Origin: Cunninghamella blakesleeana
Taxonomy: Eukaryota > Mucoromycota > Mucoromycetes > Mucorales > Cunninghamellaceae
Reading direction: 5' to 3'
Assembly (NCBI GenBank): GCA_017871115.1
Contig: JAFCIZ010000005.1
Span: forward strand, 4,767,501-4,831,500
Length of the DNA stretch: 64,000 bases
Positions 27,489-40,375 of this stretch are shown here, piece by piece. Position numbers and translations under genes: made by a program. The notes under the pieces are model-generated. The model worked only from the letters and a program-made list of their open reading frames with translations. It searched no databases and was not told where the DNA came from. How positions within the stretch are numbered: position 1 is the stretch's first letter; each line of letters opens with the position of its first letter.

Positions 27489-28482
27489 ATGGGTAAACTA
27501 TATATATATATTTACTTAAAACTCATTATAACTTCATTATTATGGAATGGTTGATGACGACTATAATGGACATTATTACTATTCAATGGATGGATGGATG
27601 GATGGATGGATAAATGGATAAACTAGAAAAAGAAAAAAAAATCGTTATATTGGATGGATACAATAGGAACAAAATAATCTATTTTAATATATATATACAC
27701 CTCAGCACTTTATTATATATTATATTACGCCGTTTTCTATTTACTTGATAGTATTATTATTCAGTTGTCAACCATTCCATTTTAAAAAAAAAAAAAAAAA
27801 AACGAAGACCTTTTTTTGTTTAATTACGCATATATATAAAGATAAAAAATATGTATAAAATATATACTGATATAATTACCATTATATATATATATTATTT
27901 TATTCTATTCCTTTAAGGTCAACCTTCTGGTTTGAATGCCGCTCGTAAGTTGCGTAACCACCGTCGTGAACAACGATGGGCCGATAAGCAATACAAGAAG
28001 CGTGCTTTAGGTACTGCTTTCCGTTCTAATCCTTTCGGTGGTGCTTCTCACGCCAAAGGTATTGTTCTTGAAAAGATGTAAGTTAATATAATATATCACA
28101 ATATAATAAAGAAAAAATAAAGAGAGAAAGGAAAGGAAAAAGATATCGATATCGATGATTTGACATGAATATTGATTATTTTTTTTAAAAAAATTCCTTT
28201 TTTTAAAAATATAGTGGTGTTGAAGCTAAACAACCTAACTCTGCTATTCGTAAGTGTGTTCGTGTTCAATTAATCAAGAATGGTAAGAAGGTCACTGCTT
28301 TCGTTCCTAATGATGGTTGTTTGAATTACGTTGATGAAAACGACGAAGTTTTAATTGCTGGTTTCGGTCGTAAAGGTCGCGCTATTGGTGATATTCCTGG
28401 TGTTCGTTTCAAGATTGTCAAGGTTGCTGGTGTCTCCCTTCTCGCTTTATACAAGGAAAAGAAGGAAAAGCCCAGATCTTAA
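27489..28482 (+). CDS. RPS23: 40S ribosomal protein S23 (uS12)
   Basis: Three exons: 27489–27492 (only ATGG), 27918–28077 and 28215–28482, total 143 residues. Almost the whole sequence is recognisable as eukaryotic uS12, including the decoding-centre loop around [15 protein letters not shown] and the hydroxylated-proline region VPNDGC, ending KPRS. Codon use is visibly richer in C-ending codons than neighbours, typical of a highly expressed gene. The 425-nt first intron begins directly after the start codon plus one G. With these splice sites the protein starts M-G-Q-P, two residues (KG) shorter than yeast orthologs, so the exact first junction is uncertain. Component of the small-subunit decoding centre. 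Confidence 0.95.
27542..27780. repeat. Long imperfect inverted repeat inside RPS23 intron 1
   Basis: A 13-base perfect arm at 27542–27554 (ATGGAATGGTTGA) pairs with 27768–27780. Weaker complementarity continues inward to about 27585 and 27738. The enclosed DNA holds the GGAT repeat. It could fold as a long hairpin in the intron RNA or be the ends of a small non-autonomous element; no flanking target duplication is obvious. Confidence 0.6.
27586..27620. repeat. (GGAT)n tandem repeat
   Basis: About seven TGGA/GGAT units followed by degenerate copies, inside RPS23 intron 1 and within the inverted repeat. Confidence 0.9.
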
Positions 28483-29137
28483 ACTCCTTTTATCCTTATT
28501 GTTTTATTTTATATATATTGGTTGTGTGTCGTTTTCGCTTTTTTATGAAAAATATATATATTCAATAAATATTTTATTTTTGACATGATCCACTATTTTT
28601 TTAATATGTATTTTATGTATGTATATAAAGATAAATGTTAATATGACTTATTAAAAAGAAAATAACAATAGCAGCCGTAATTTTTTCATTCATTGCCTAA
28701 GAAAAAATAAGAGAATATTACAGAATGGAAAAAGTAAAAGGATAAACACATTCATTATTTTATTAGTAGCTGAAATAAAAATAAAAATAGTAATAGCAAT
28801 TGTGATTTTTTATAATTAATAATTAAATAAATATATATTTTTAAACAAAAAATTATATTTTATAGTACAAGATGGTTAATGTAATTTTTCGAAAAAAATT
28901 ATAAAGGCATTGTAAATGATCATCCAATGAATATCCTAAAAAGCTGTCGGAATGTTAAATTTTCACTACAAATTTCTGGCACATTCTTTAAAAAAATTAT
29001 AAAGTGCCAGCATTTTTTTTTTTGCACACCTTCCTTTCTCTTCTCTTTTTGTTTTTGTTTTTATTTTTTACTGCCATACTTCTTTTTTGTAAAAATAATA
29101 ATAACTAGCACATATATAAAATTATATTAATCTAACA
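28483..29137. other. Intergenic region between RPS23 and the DnaJ gene
   Basis: RPS23 3' region and DnaJ promoter. The 28940–29020 part holds several GAA/TTC triplets, including TTC–N7–TTC at 28974–28986. Heat-shock elements would be expected for a Sis1-type gene, but the spacing is imperfect and I do not call one. Confidence 0.4.
28564..28569 (+). terminator. Possible polyadenylation signal of RPS23
   Basis: AATAAA about 82 bases after the stop codon, followed by a T-rich stretch. A reasonable cleavage/polyadenylation signal, but such hexamers are frequent in this AT-rich DNA. Confidence 0.4.
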
Positions 29138-30390
29138 ATGGGAAAGAACTATTATGATATTCTTGGTGTATCAAAAAGTGCCGATGAAAACGAAATAAAG
29201 AAAGCCTATAGAAAACAAGGTAAGAATTAGTATATATATATTTTTATAAATAAATAAATTAAAACACATTGTATACAAGTATAAGAATACTAATATATAT
29301 AAATTATTATATATTCATTCCTCTTCTTTTAGCACTTAAATGGCATCCTGACCGTAACAAAGATAATGAAAAAAAAGCTAAAGAAAAGTTCCAAGAAGTA
29401 TCTGAAGCCTTTGAAGTATTAAGCGATAAAAACAGACGAGCCATATATGATCAATTTGGAGAAGAAGGGCTCAAAGGTGGAGGCGGCGGTGGAGGTGGAC
29501 CTTCTGGTTTTAGTAGTGGCGGATTCCCAGGTGGAGCAGGTGGATTCCCAAGTGGTTTTGGATTCCCAGGTGGAGGTGGAAGTACATTTACATTTACTTC
29601 AGGTGGACCCGGTGCTGGTGGTATGCCTCATTTTCAAGGATTCCAACCCTCATCTGCTGATGATATATTTAAGCAATTCTTTTCTTCCTTTGGTGGAGGT
29701 GGTGGATCAGGTATGGATGACCTTTTTGGAAGTAGCAATGACATGCCTGGTAGTTTTGGTAGTGGATTTGGTGGCTCACCTCGTTCAAATGGTATGCCTC
29801 ATGGATTTGGTACCGGGAGATCTTCCTCTCATCAACACCAATCATCTTCGTCTCAACAAGATAATAAACCTCCAGCTATTAAACGTCCTTTACCTGTTGC
29901 ATTAGAAGATTTATACACTGGTACAACTAAAAAATTAAAAGTAACACGTAAAATTCAAACTGGAGCAACTACCGATAAAATATTAGTGATTAATGTTAAA
30001 CCAGGATGGAAAGCCGGTACAAAAATTCGTTTCCCTGGTGAGGGTGATGTCATGGAAAATGGTCAAGCACAAGATATTGAATTCATTTTGGAAGAAAAAC
30101 CTCACCCTGTATTTAAACGAGATGGTGATGATCTTTTAGCCAATGTCAAAATTACTTTAGCAGAAGCTCTTAATGGATTCTCCAAATCAATCACTTTATT
30201 AGACAAGTCCACCTTACCTTTATCTTCAACAGGTGTTACACAGCCAGGACACAAAGCACGAATAAGCAAAATGGGTATGCCTAATTCAAAAACCGGTGGT
30301 CGCGGGGATCTAATTATTACCTATCAGGTGGAATTACCTACCAATTTATCAACAGCTCAAAAAAATAATGTCATTCAAGCTTTATCATAA
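29138..30390 (+). CDS. SIS1: Class B J-domain co-chaperone (Sis1/DNAJB1 type)
   Basis: Two exons (29138–29219 and 29333–30390) encode 379 residues. The J domain has its HPD motif at residues 32–34 and is split by the intron, then a Gly/Phe-rich region (about 75–190, many GGGF, GGFP and GGAG repeats) and two beta-sandwich substrate-binding domains ([19 protein letters not shown]…, then LAEALNGF). There is no CxxCxGxG zinc region, which excludes the class A Ydj1 type. It stimulates Hsp70 ATPase and delivers non-native proteins in the cytosol and nucleus. The G/F region is the part that makes Sis1 essential in yeast. Confidence 0.95.
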
Positions 30391-31014
30391 TTAATATATA
30401 TATAATTATTATTATCATCATTTTATTCATCGTATATCTATCTACTTAAAAGTACATATGTATATAGTTTGTATTTTATTTTTATTCTTACCATTTTTTT
30501 AATTTATTATATATCCATTTTTTTAAATATACTTGATTGTTATTTTTTTCTCATTAACTTAAAAATTAAAATAAAAAAGTTATAACTTATTGACTATTTT
30601 CATTCTTTAATGTTTCTTATATTATTATTTTATATATACGTATAAATGTATATATTAAAAGAAATGATTAACTTGGAAGAGTTTATATACATATTTTTTT
30701 TCAATTGGTTTATTGTAATAAATTGTCACAAAGCTGAAATAATAATTAGAATTTCTAACGTACACGTTCAAATATATTTATAATTACAAGAACATACTTC
30801 TATAGTACTTTATTTCTATAAAGTATACTGTGTTTATGTGTTTATATGTTTTTATATACTTTTGCAAATGGTGATAGAAAAGGCAAAGCCTAATTGGGAA
30901 GTAGGTGACCACAAAAAAAAAAAAATTATTAAAATAGACTTTTTTTAAAAAAGATTCTTTTATTTTTCACTTTGGTATTTTTTCTAGCTCTATTTTTTTT
31001 TTTTCCTTTTTATA
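30391..31014. other. Intergenic region
   Basis: AT-rich spacer between the DnaJ gene and the F-box gene with TATA-rich runs. No gene or clear site seen. Confidence 0.45.
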
Positions 31015-32970
31015 ATGAATAATATACCTAATGAAATCATTCAAAATATATTATTACTATTATCATCAAGACATGCTCTACAGTGTTCATTAGCATGCAG
31101 GAGTTTTTATTTAGCATCCCGTAATCCTATACTATATCATACAATAGAGCTTTATTCTCGCAGCCAACTGGAAAAGTTTATAAAACTAGCAACTACAATA
31201 AAAATATGTGAAAAACCAATTGGTCATTGGGTACGTCGCGTTAAACTAGTCTATCCTTTTTATAAATATAAACCAACTTTTGAAGATAGCAAATTGATAC
31301 ATGTAACCTGTCCTTATATAATCTACATTGAGCAAGATTTACTTTTTCCGTATATGGATTATTTAACGGGATATAAATATTATAACAACAACAATGAGGG
31401 CAATAATGAAAAGTAATGGATAGACTATATTTATGATAATTCAGTTTCACTACAAATAATGCTTTCATTCGATGATGATCCTACTCTTTATATTGAAACA
31501 GATGAACATGAACAATGGCACAAAGAACTTATAGGTACATTTAATGATAATGTGGAAGAATTAATAAATAAAGGAAATGATATAGAGTATTATGGAAAAA
31601 AAATTGGATTTACAAGAACATTTTATCAATTGAAAGAACTTTGTTTGGATTTTGACATCTTCAAATACGATTTTACTTATGAATTGGATGAACGTACTTT
31701 GGAAGCCATCCATACATCTTGCCCTTTATTGGAAACTTTATGTTTATCTGGATTTATAATGAATATCTCAGCTTTTTATAACTCATTACCGCAGTCATCA
31801 CCGTTTCTACTATCATCTGATAAAAATCAACATCATTCGACTAGGTTTATGCCCCTCCCTTTACTTAAATCATTAAAACTAGATGAAGTAACCTTATTAC
31901 AAGTTGAGTGTTTTGATTATTTAAACTTAAAATACCCACAACTAGAATCGTTGGATATATATTTAGAATGGGATGATCTATTTTATCGCGATAAGGATCG
32001 CTACATAAAGGCACTATTTAGTCTGATCACCAATCACAAATATTTAAAAAACTTAACTATTAACGATATGTTACTTGCGAATCAATTTCCGTACAATATG
32101 CTAATACAATGGCTTACTTTCAATCCCACTCAACTCGAGAAATTGGAATTATATTCCACCGATATAGTATTCATAGATGAGCAATACAAAAAGCAACAAA
32201 TACAACAGAATTTAATAAAGTCGAATCTTGGTGATGATCATATCATGAAGGAGCTCCATTTAAGACAGGATTATTTGGACCATTTAACAGATATTAATAT
32301 ACAAGTCAGATCACCTATTAGTACATTGGATTATTTTTTAAGGGAAGGAAAACGTACAACAGCTTCTTTATCAATAAATAAAATACAGCTTACTGGTAAT
32401 TATTGTACTTTGGATTATTTTTATTTTTATGATTGGTTGGATGCTTTTCCTAATTTAAAAAAACTATCATTAAAAAACATCTGCGTTATTGGAAATGAAA
32501 ATGAAAAAGGCAACAAAAAACCTTATGTGCTACAAGAGCTTGGTTTACATCAATCAAATGTTAGGCTAAAAAAGAATATAACTGAAATCTGTCAAGCTTG
32601 TCCGCTATTACGTTTTTTGGAATTGGATGATATAGGGTATGTAGATGCTTCAACACCTTTATCATTAATACATCGCCAACCTTTATTAGATGATGACTCC
32701 TTTAAACCAATCAATGAATTGGTACTTATAGATGCTCCTCAATTAAAATTAGATAGATTATATATTAACAATATTCAATATGGATCTTTTAAGCCGGATA
32801 TTCCAATAGAACCATCAATACAGCAATATGCAACCCAAAAATTAGTTGTAAATGAAATTGGATTAAATAATACATTTCATATTATAAAAAGATATAAAGC
32901 GGCTTTTTTCAACTGTATCAAAGTAAACTGCCATTCGATCGATGTATTGGTTTTTGAAGAAAACTTTTAG
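31015..32970 (+). pseudogene. F-box / leucine-rich protein gene with an in-frame TAA
   Basis: One continuous reading frame of 652 codons is interrupted by a single TAA at 31414–31416. Upstream part (133 codons) holds an N-terminal F-box (PNEIIQNILLL…ACRSFYLASRN). Downstream part has irregular leucine-rich repeats (LKELCLDF, LKSLKLDEV, LESLDIYL, LKNLTIND, LKKLSLKN, LRFLELDD). Codons immediately after the TAA are open and protein-like before the first downstream Met at 31459. F-box proteins of this kind are substrate adaptors of SCF ubiquitin ligases and form large families in early-diverging fungi. An intron explanation fails: the only local GT…AG pair (31413–31444, 32 nt) would shift the frame. 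It could be a recent nonsense allele, a base-calling error or stop-codon readthrough. Confidence 0.75.
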
Positions 32971-33229
32971 TGTGAATATTTTAAATTTTTTCTCAGTTAT
33001 TCTCTTTATATACTTATCCGCTTTTTCATAAAGCACATTGTATTTTTTTTATAAAGTACCATAAATTATATAATTATTTTAGCATTAATTAAATTATTAA
33101 AACTCTGCATAAAAAACCCCTTTATATAGGCAAAGATCAATTATATATTTGAATGATTTTTTGTTTACTATGAAATTTTACTCTTCAATTTTATCACTTA
33201 ACATATTTTTTAGCTGTAATTATATATTT

Positions 33230-33265
<36 letters not shown>

Positions 33266-33984
33266 ATTATCTTTTATCTCCACAGCTTTTTTGCCTCTAT
33301 AACAAAATAACTAGATGTAAAATTATTTGTCATCTTTTTTTTTTTAACTAATAATAATAATAATACATAGTAATGCATAATAATGATAAAATTGCTAATC
33401 ATTATTACAGTTTCCACCTCTTTATTTTTTATTTTTATATTCAATATTGCTAAGCTTTTTATTTCATTTTATTCTACTCTGCTACTACCCTTTTGTATAT
33501 TTTTTATGTCGAAAGAAGGTTTGCTTTACCTTTTTTTAAAGATACAACTAAAAGCATACTGTTTTTTTTTAAAAAAAAAGATATTGCAAGTAAAAAAATG
33601 ATCAGGAAAAATGATATACATTGCATGATCAGGTTTTATAATACGAGATAAAAAAATGATCAAAATACAACTTTAATAGAAGTCAAATTTTAAAAATAGT
33701 CATTAATTTATTTTTCAAATTAAAAAGTAATTGAATAAAAAATAGAAAACGAATAATAATGATAATGATAATAATAAAAGGGGAGAAGAAAAAATACAAA
33801 TATACAAAATGTGATCAAAAAAAGAAAAAAAATTAATATTTAATAATAAAACCGAGTGGGAGGAAAAGAAATTATATATCTAAAAAGGGAAGGATATATA
33901 CATAGATTGAAAATAATAATAATAATAATAGTAATAGTAAATATGATATATAAATTATGTATATATAATATAAGATAACGGATA
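32971..33984. other. Convergent intergenic region with long poly-T
   Basis: 3' regions of the F-box gene (plus) and the RasGEF (minus). Contains a 31-base T run and purine-rich DNA near 33770–33890. The open frame at 33383–33601 lacks coding character. Confidence 0.5.
33231..33261 (+). repeat. Poly-T tract
   Basis: 31 consecutive T. Probably unstable and nucleosome-excluding. Confidence 0.95.
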
Positions 33985-35340
33985 TTATGTAAAGTGACTA
34001 AAAGTAAGACGGTGATCATTATTGGAGGAGGGGTCTTCTTCTCTTGGTTCTAATTTAAGACTTCTATTATAAAATGCTTGTTCATCTTTTTCTACGGTTT
34101 CCAAACAGATGGTTAAATAACGTTGGATTTCTTCTACTTCTAAAAATTTATAAGGGATTTGGAATTCATGAATGGCGTTTAAAATTTTTGTTGTTTTAAT
34201 ATATTTATCAAAATTAATCAATGGTTTTTTAGAAGGTGTATAACGGAAATCATTATTTCCATCATCTATAAAGGTCATATCTGTTAAATAAACACCAAGG
34301 AAAGGAAGACAAGGTGCAACGGATGATTTTAATCGAGTACGATATTCTGCAAAATTACGTGATGAATCAGTTGAACTATAAATGGGTTCTAACATTGTTT
34401 TATATTTTGATGATAAATAATCCCAAGTTTTCTTTAATCGTCGAATACTGGTTGAATCTAATGCTGATCGAATGGCCATAAGGGTATTATAATTATTTAA
34501 TTGAAGACAGCACTATTTGTTTTTTTAAGAAAAGAAAAAAATAATAGAAAAGACAAGAAAATGAGTAAAATTGAACTATTATTATAATTATAATTATTTT
34601 GCAGGATACTATTCTTATTCTTATTATTCTTGGTTTTGTTTTATTTTACTTTTTTATTTTTTTAAAAAAAAATACTTACATCAGCCACTTTGATCCAAAA
34701 TTTAATCATTTGAGAACGACGTTTAGGTTCATTTTCACGAAGGATAGAATTGGTGATCCAACTTGTAATTTGAGTACTTTTTTGAATCATAGCTTTAACA
34801 TGAATGGCAGCGCTTTGGCCAACTTTTTTCTTGAATTCTTGACCTACCATTTCATAAGGTTTGATTTGGCAAAATAGAGCACTTTCCATAAGGGTGAACT
34901 GTCTAGCTAATTCCATACAATCAAAATCGTTGATATGTACTGTATGAACAGAGTTGTTTTGTAATGCTTTACGTAAAGTATTGCGTAAAGAACGTGTAAG
35001 ATTGATGGGTGGATAATTGTATTGGTCTGTTAAAGTGGATGAAGAGGAGAAGCTATTATTGTCACTGCTGAAAATGGAAAAATCAGGAATAAGAGTAGAA
35101 CCAGAACTGATAGATAAATGGCTAGAGGAATTTTTAGAATAAAGGGGTGGTCGTGTAGGTTGCTGTTGCATTTCATTCAAAGAGAGGCTACTATTATTGC
35201 TAGTACCATATAAACCTGATAAATGAGAAGTAGCTGAGTTTTTGCTTAAGGTCATCCTATTATTTGATCCACTATTATCAAACTATTAATATAAAACAAT
35301 CAATAATAATAATAATTATAAAAGAGTTGAGTTAGACCAT

Positions 35341-35373
<33 letters not shown>

Positions 35374-38300
35374 GCAATGATAATAATAATTTTTAATAAT
35401 GATTTACCGTTTGTTGAATTAATTTAATTAATCTTGGAGCAACTTCAGGTGTATGTTGTTGAACATCTTGGGTAGCAAAAGCTAAAAGTTGAGATTCAAC
35501 ATCATCTTGACCAGGATGAAAGTATTTTTCCAACCAAATTTTAATTAAATTAAATACACGTAATCGTACAAGAGCTAATACATTTGTTTTCCATAACTCT
35601 AAATCTTCACTGCATAATTCAGGTTCAGAAGGTGGTGCAAGATGGAATCGCTGGATTAATAAATTTACAAATGCACTTGGTGTGGTGAATAATCGGAAAT
35701 TGCTTAAGAAAGCTCTAGTAAATACATGATCTATTAAAATAAATGTATAACAAATTAGTATATATGGGATGTTGTATATATATGTTTAAAAAAAATCTTT
35801 CAGCCCTTTTTATCCATTTATTTTTTTATTTACCTGGTGCTTTTTTATGTAAGGTAAAATTTTCTATTAAAGCTTCAATTGTTGCACCAGTAATCTGTCC
35901 ATCTGCATTATATATAATTTCATCTTCCGAAAATATTCTTTGCTTCAAAAACCAAGGTTCAAGGTTGTACTACATGAACAACAATAATAAAAAAAAAGTG
36001 AGTTTACAGGTAATACATTATTATTTATTACTTATTATTATTACTTATTATTTATTATTTTTATTTTATTTTTATTTTACCTTGCTATCGCTATAAGAAT
36101 TATTACCACTGGAAGCAATAGAAGAAAGAGAAGAAGTTCGATTGATGGATTTAACCACTTCATTATTTTCCTTAGGAAGTGATGCATTAGAATTGCGATG
36201 ATCATCATAGCGTTGTTTAATAGATAATCTAAGAGCATTTACACTCATTCCACGTGGGCGACGAGTTTTATTTGCTGTTGGTTGATCATTGGTTGGAGTT
36301 GATTTGCTACTTATTAATTGTAAATCAGGTGGTGGATCCATAGGAGAAGATGGTATAGGAGGTAAAGGTAATCTTTGTGAGGCCATTAAAGAAGAGGATG
36401 GAGGAGGAGGAGGAGGAGGTAATGGTTGTGATGATGATGACGAATTTGTATTTGCTGCTACATTAGATGAATGATTAATAATAGATTGTCTAGCTAAAGC
36501 ATTAATGGATGAAGATCTTTGTCTTGTTAATTTAGGCGCGGGTTCTATTTTAACAGAAGAAGACTGTTGTCCAATTGGTATATCATCTTCATATTCATTA
36601 ACAGGACTCATTGCTTCTGGTGTAGTAAGAGGCGTCATATTAAAAGTATCTACTGAACATTGATCTGAGAATGGTCTACTAGCCATACCGCCACTACTAG
36701 AGGTTGTCATAATGGAGGATCGCATAGTTGCATGAGATCTACGTAAACTAGAGGAGGAAGTATCTGATTTAGAGATTTTATTATGGAATGACCGAGTAGA
36801 CCTAGTGCTATAAGAGAATTGAGATTGACTACTATCTGATAACATGGATGGTGTGCTTTTTGTACAATGTCTAGTATATCCTTCTAAAACATCAGTGGCT
36901 GCAGTGGAAGAGGAGGATGGCTCTGAGGATGAAGTAATAGGATGTCTTTTTATGTTCAAACTATCAACTGCTTCTTCAAAAGATGGATTATAACTGTTGT
37001 CAGATGTTAAATGATCATGGCTCATTTCATTTCTATTGTTGTTGTCGTTACCATGATCATGATTATTATTATCGGATGATACGGATGATAATGGTTTATT
37101 CATTTTTGATGAAGTTGAATAGTAATTTTCAATTTCGTGGTTTATGTTTGAATTGGCTGCTAATGGCTGATCGTCTTCATCATCACCTTCTTCCCCTTCA
37201 TCACTAAATTCATATTCATATTTACGTTGTAACACATTGAGACTAGTTGCTTTACGACCCAAAATACTGAGTGTTTGGTTACGTCTTGAATCCACCGAAT
37301 CTTCTAATTGATGTCGCATTTCTATCAAGTCAGAATCATCCATTGATTTTGATAAATCTGTTGAAGAGTTATCGTTATTGTTATTGTAGTGATTATTGCT
37401 ATCATTATTTTCATGATCTTCACAAAGGCAAGCACGTACACAAGAGACACATTTACTTGATGTTGTCAAAACTATATCACAACTAACTTTTAAATGATAT
37501 AATTCATCTTCTGTGTTACTTTCTTCGTCTTTAGGGCCCGTTAAAGTGCGTACAGCAGTAACTAAATTTGTGATAGAAGTATACACAGCTTCTTTTGCTA
37601 ATACTAATTCAATAACATGTCGATCCTTAGGAATCATGGAAAAGTGGCGATAATCAACGTCCCCTACATTGGAACATACATGTTCAACCACTGTTAAAAA
37701 AGTTCTTACAGCTTCTACAGCTTTTCTTGTCATCACCAACATTTCAGTAGCACGTTGTTTTGATCCCAAAAAGTGTTCCACAGCAATAATCAAAGCACCA
37801 ATTAATTTTTCAATGGTTAATTGATGATCTAATATGGTTTTCATGATTTGTTGAGTATCCGCAACAGCATTTGCAATAAGGTACTCACTTGATACATTAT
37901 TTCCTACGAGTTGTTGTCGTAATGAACTGATTGAATCAAAAGAACATAATGTGTTAGATGTATTATTATAATCATTTAATTTTTGAATTAAAAGGTTAGA
38001 TGAAGGATGGTTATCTATGCTGACACTGTTGTTGTTGCTATGATGAATAGGTTGAATGTTATTATGATCGTCCACTTCATTATCATCACTACTAATACTA
38101 TTGCTGCTACTATTGGTACTACTGTCGTCGTCGTCATCATCATCCTCATTCCCGTTGCCGTTATTATTGTTGATAAGATAAAATTGGGAAGATTCAAATA
38201 CGGATCGTAATAAATTTTCAAATAATCCAATTTCCATTATTAATTGATTTGCTAAAGTTGGTATATCATGTTGTACTTTTTCACGAGTGGTGCCATTAGT

Positions 38301-39410
38301 CATATCGTAAGAAAGAGCGTCTAATTCTTTCCCTTTCAGTACTAGTTTACTAAGTGCTTCCAAGACACCTCTTCGTTGACGAGCTAAAGCAGGGAATGTT
38401 TTTAATAAAGGGCTTGTTTTTTCTACAGTGTTCGCTACCAGTAAAACAGATCGAATGGCTGATACGACTTGAAAGATAACGAGTTGGATATTACTATATA
38501 CATTTTTTTCACTACAATCTTCAATAAGATCAGAGATACGATTGTTAACATCTTCTAATAAATAATTTAAACTTGATGTATTGTTTTTATTTTGTTTAAC
38601 CATTTGTTGTTGTTGATGGGATGAATGGTTATCATGCTGGTAATATAATTCAGATTTTTGTCTATCTTCATCTAATAAGGCTTTTGCTCTTTCATGTCTA
38701 TTTGGTGATGGTGTAATGGAATTTTCTGATGATTGAGAATAACTGGTTTGTAACTAATATATATAAAAAGATAATCATTTTTATTTTTTTTAATAAAAAA
38801 AAAAAAAAGATGGTAATATATAATAATATATATAATTAGATCATGTTGACATAAAAAATAAAAGGTACTAGACCACGCTATTTTTAATGGTAGCACCAAC
38901 CCAATTTTTATTTTTATCATTTTAAAAATACTTGATATATTTTATTTATTTATTTTTTACCATGACATCGGTGACATCTGTAACGTGGTTTGGAGAATGT
39001 GGTAACACAGATATGTCTTGAGATTCATCTATATTGATCGCATTATTATTGCTTAACAATAATGAATGATGTTTCCAGGATTCATATTCTTGATATTGTA
39101 AAGTATTTTGTTGTATATCATCATAGTCAGCAGATTGTCGTCTTAATTCACCTAATCTACCAACGTAATTTGAGGGAAACCAACCTCGTATGCCATCTGT
39201 TACACCATCCCACCATCCAGATTCGTCACGATTGTAAACTTCAATAATAGCACCACGTTGAAAAAAAAGGCAAGCTGAGGCATTATCTGCTGGTGCATTA
39301 CAAGGGAAAAAATCATGTAAAGCTTGAACAAAATGAGATTCTAATTGAGGTGAAGTAGGTGGTTCATGCATAATAGGTGATGATGGAAGTATAGATGCTG
39401 TTGTCATCAT
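33985..39410 (-). CDS. Ras guanine-nucleotide exchange factor with N-terminal SH3 (Cdc25 type)
   Basis: Six exons on the minus strand (39410–38961, 38753–36081, 35969–35834, 35730–35408, 35282–34680, 34512–33985) encode 1570 residues. An SH3 domain lies at about residues 25–85 (ALHDFFP…WWDGVTDGIRGWFPSNYV). A long middle region with coiled-coil and Ser/Asn/Asp-rich disorder follows, including a poly-Pro run that could engage SH3 domains. Exons 3–4 form the RasGEF-N (REM) domain. Exons 5–6 hold the catalytic CDC25 homology domain (CMELARQFTLMESALFCQI, CCLQLNNYNTLMAI, PFLGVYLTDMTFIDDGN). It promotes GDP release from Ras and so acts upstream of adenylate cyclase or MAP kinase. Open frame continues upstream of the chosen Met but is homopolymer-like; the MM start at 39410 gives a sensible N-terminus. 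Confidence 0.93.
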
Positions 39411-39718
39411 GACGTTAATAAATATATATATATATATATATATGTATGTATATAATGAGTATATAATAAAAGTATGTAATAAAGTATGAGTTGAAAGGGA
39501 GTGAAGTGGGTGAGTGAGTGAGTGAGTGAATGAGAGAAAAAAAAAAAAAAAAGGTACTCCAAAAAATTGTAAGAAAAACAATTCTTTTTTTTTTTACTAT
39601 TGATCTATTTTTTTTTTTTTTTAATAAAATAAAATAAATATGGCAATCATATAACTTTTAAGATATAATATATAAAAGAATAATGAAAAAGAGTTATATA
39701 TATATATATAAAAAAATA

Positions 39719-39751
<33 letters not shown>

Positions 39752-39765
39752 AGGAAGGAAGGAAA
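39719..39765. repeat. (GAAA)n / (GGAA)n purine repeat
   Basis: About nine AAGA-type tetramers passing into AAGG units: a pure purine tract in the RasGEF upstream region. Confidence 0.9.
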
Positions 39766-40270
39766 AAAAAATAATCAAATAAAAAAAAATTGATAATGGA
39801 GTTTGAAAATCAAAATGCTTTAATTCTTTGCTATCACATATAAGAGTAAAATAATAATAATAATATAATAATAATATTATAAGAGTAGTAATAATAATAA
39901 TAAAATAAGGGGGAATGGGGTAGAATAAACAAATAAAATAACTATTTTCACTGCTACTATTTGTTATTTATTTATTTTTATGACTATTACAAAAAACTTA
40001 CCCCTAATCTTTTTTATATATAAATATATATTAAGGTACGGGTCAACCCTTGATATAAAAACCTATCTACTCTCCCTTTAACCATGATCATCATTTTACT
40101 ATTTTTTTTTATTATTTCAATAAAATAAATATAATTTATATTATTTTAATCGTTACTTTTTATGGTATTCAATCTATTTTAGATGATCATTTTTTATATT
40201 ATGAAAAAGATGGGTGGCGTTTCATCTATCATATCTTTTTTTTTTTTTTTTTTAATTTAAAATTAATTTA

Positions 40271-40305
<35 letters not shown>

Positions 40306-40375
40306 ATATCTTTATATTATATATATATTATATATTATATATATTATATATATTATATAATATTATATGTAATAT
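40271..40375. repeat. (AT)n and palindromic TATAT-rich stretch
   Basis: Alternating AT dinucleotides, then repeated ATATATTAT palindromic units, with almost no G or C over about 100 bases. Confidence 0.9.

Noticed and set aside
27548..27580. C/D-box snoRNA in the RPS23 intron
   Set aside because: A TGATGA box-C core is next to the terminal stem, but no CTGA box D was found near the 3' arm. Kept only as an inverted repeat.
28940..29000. Heat-shock elements upstream of the Sis1-type gene
   Set aside because: GAA/TTC triplets occur, but not in a clean alternating five-base array. In AT-rich DNA this is expected by chance.
31413..31444. A 32-nt GT…AG intron that would remove the F-box gene stop codon
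   Set aside because: It is shorter than every other intron in the window, and 32 nt is not a multiple of three. Splicing it would put the downstream 500 codons out of frame.
36289..38230. Plus- and minus-strand open frames within the RasGEF coding region
   Set aside because: They are shadows of the long minus-strand exon caused by its Ser/Asn-rich repeats.
38946..39581. A longer RasGEF start at the upstream Met (39581)
   Set aside because: The extra residues come from GTGA/ACTC and AT repeats and lack coding character. The MM at 39410 is preferred.
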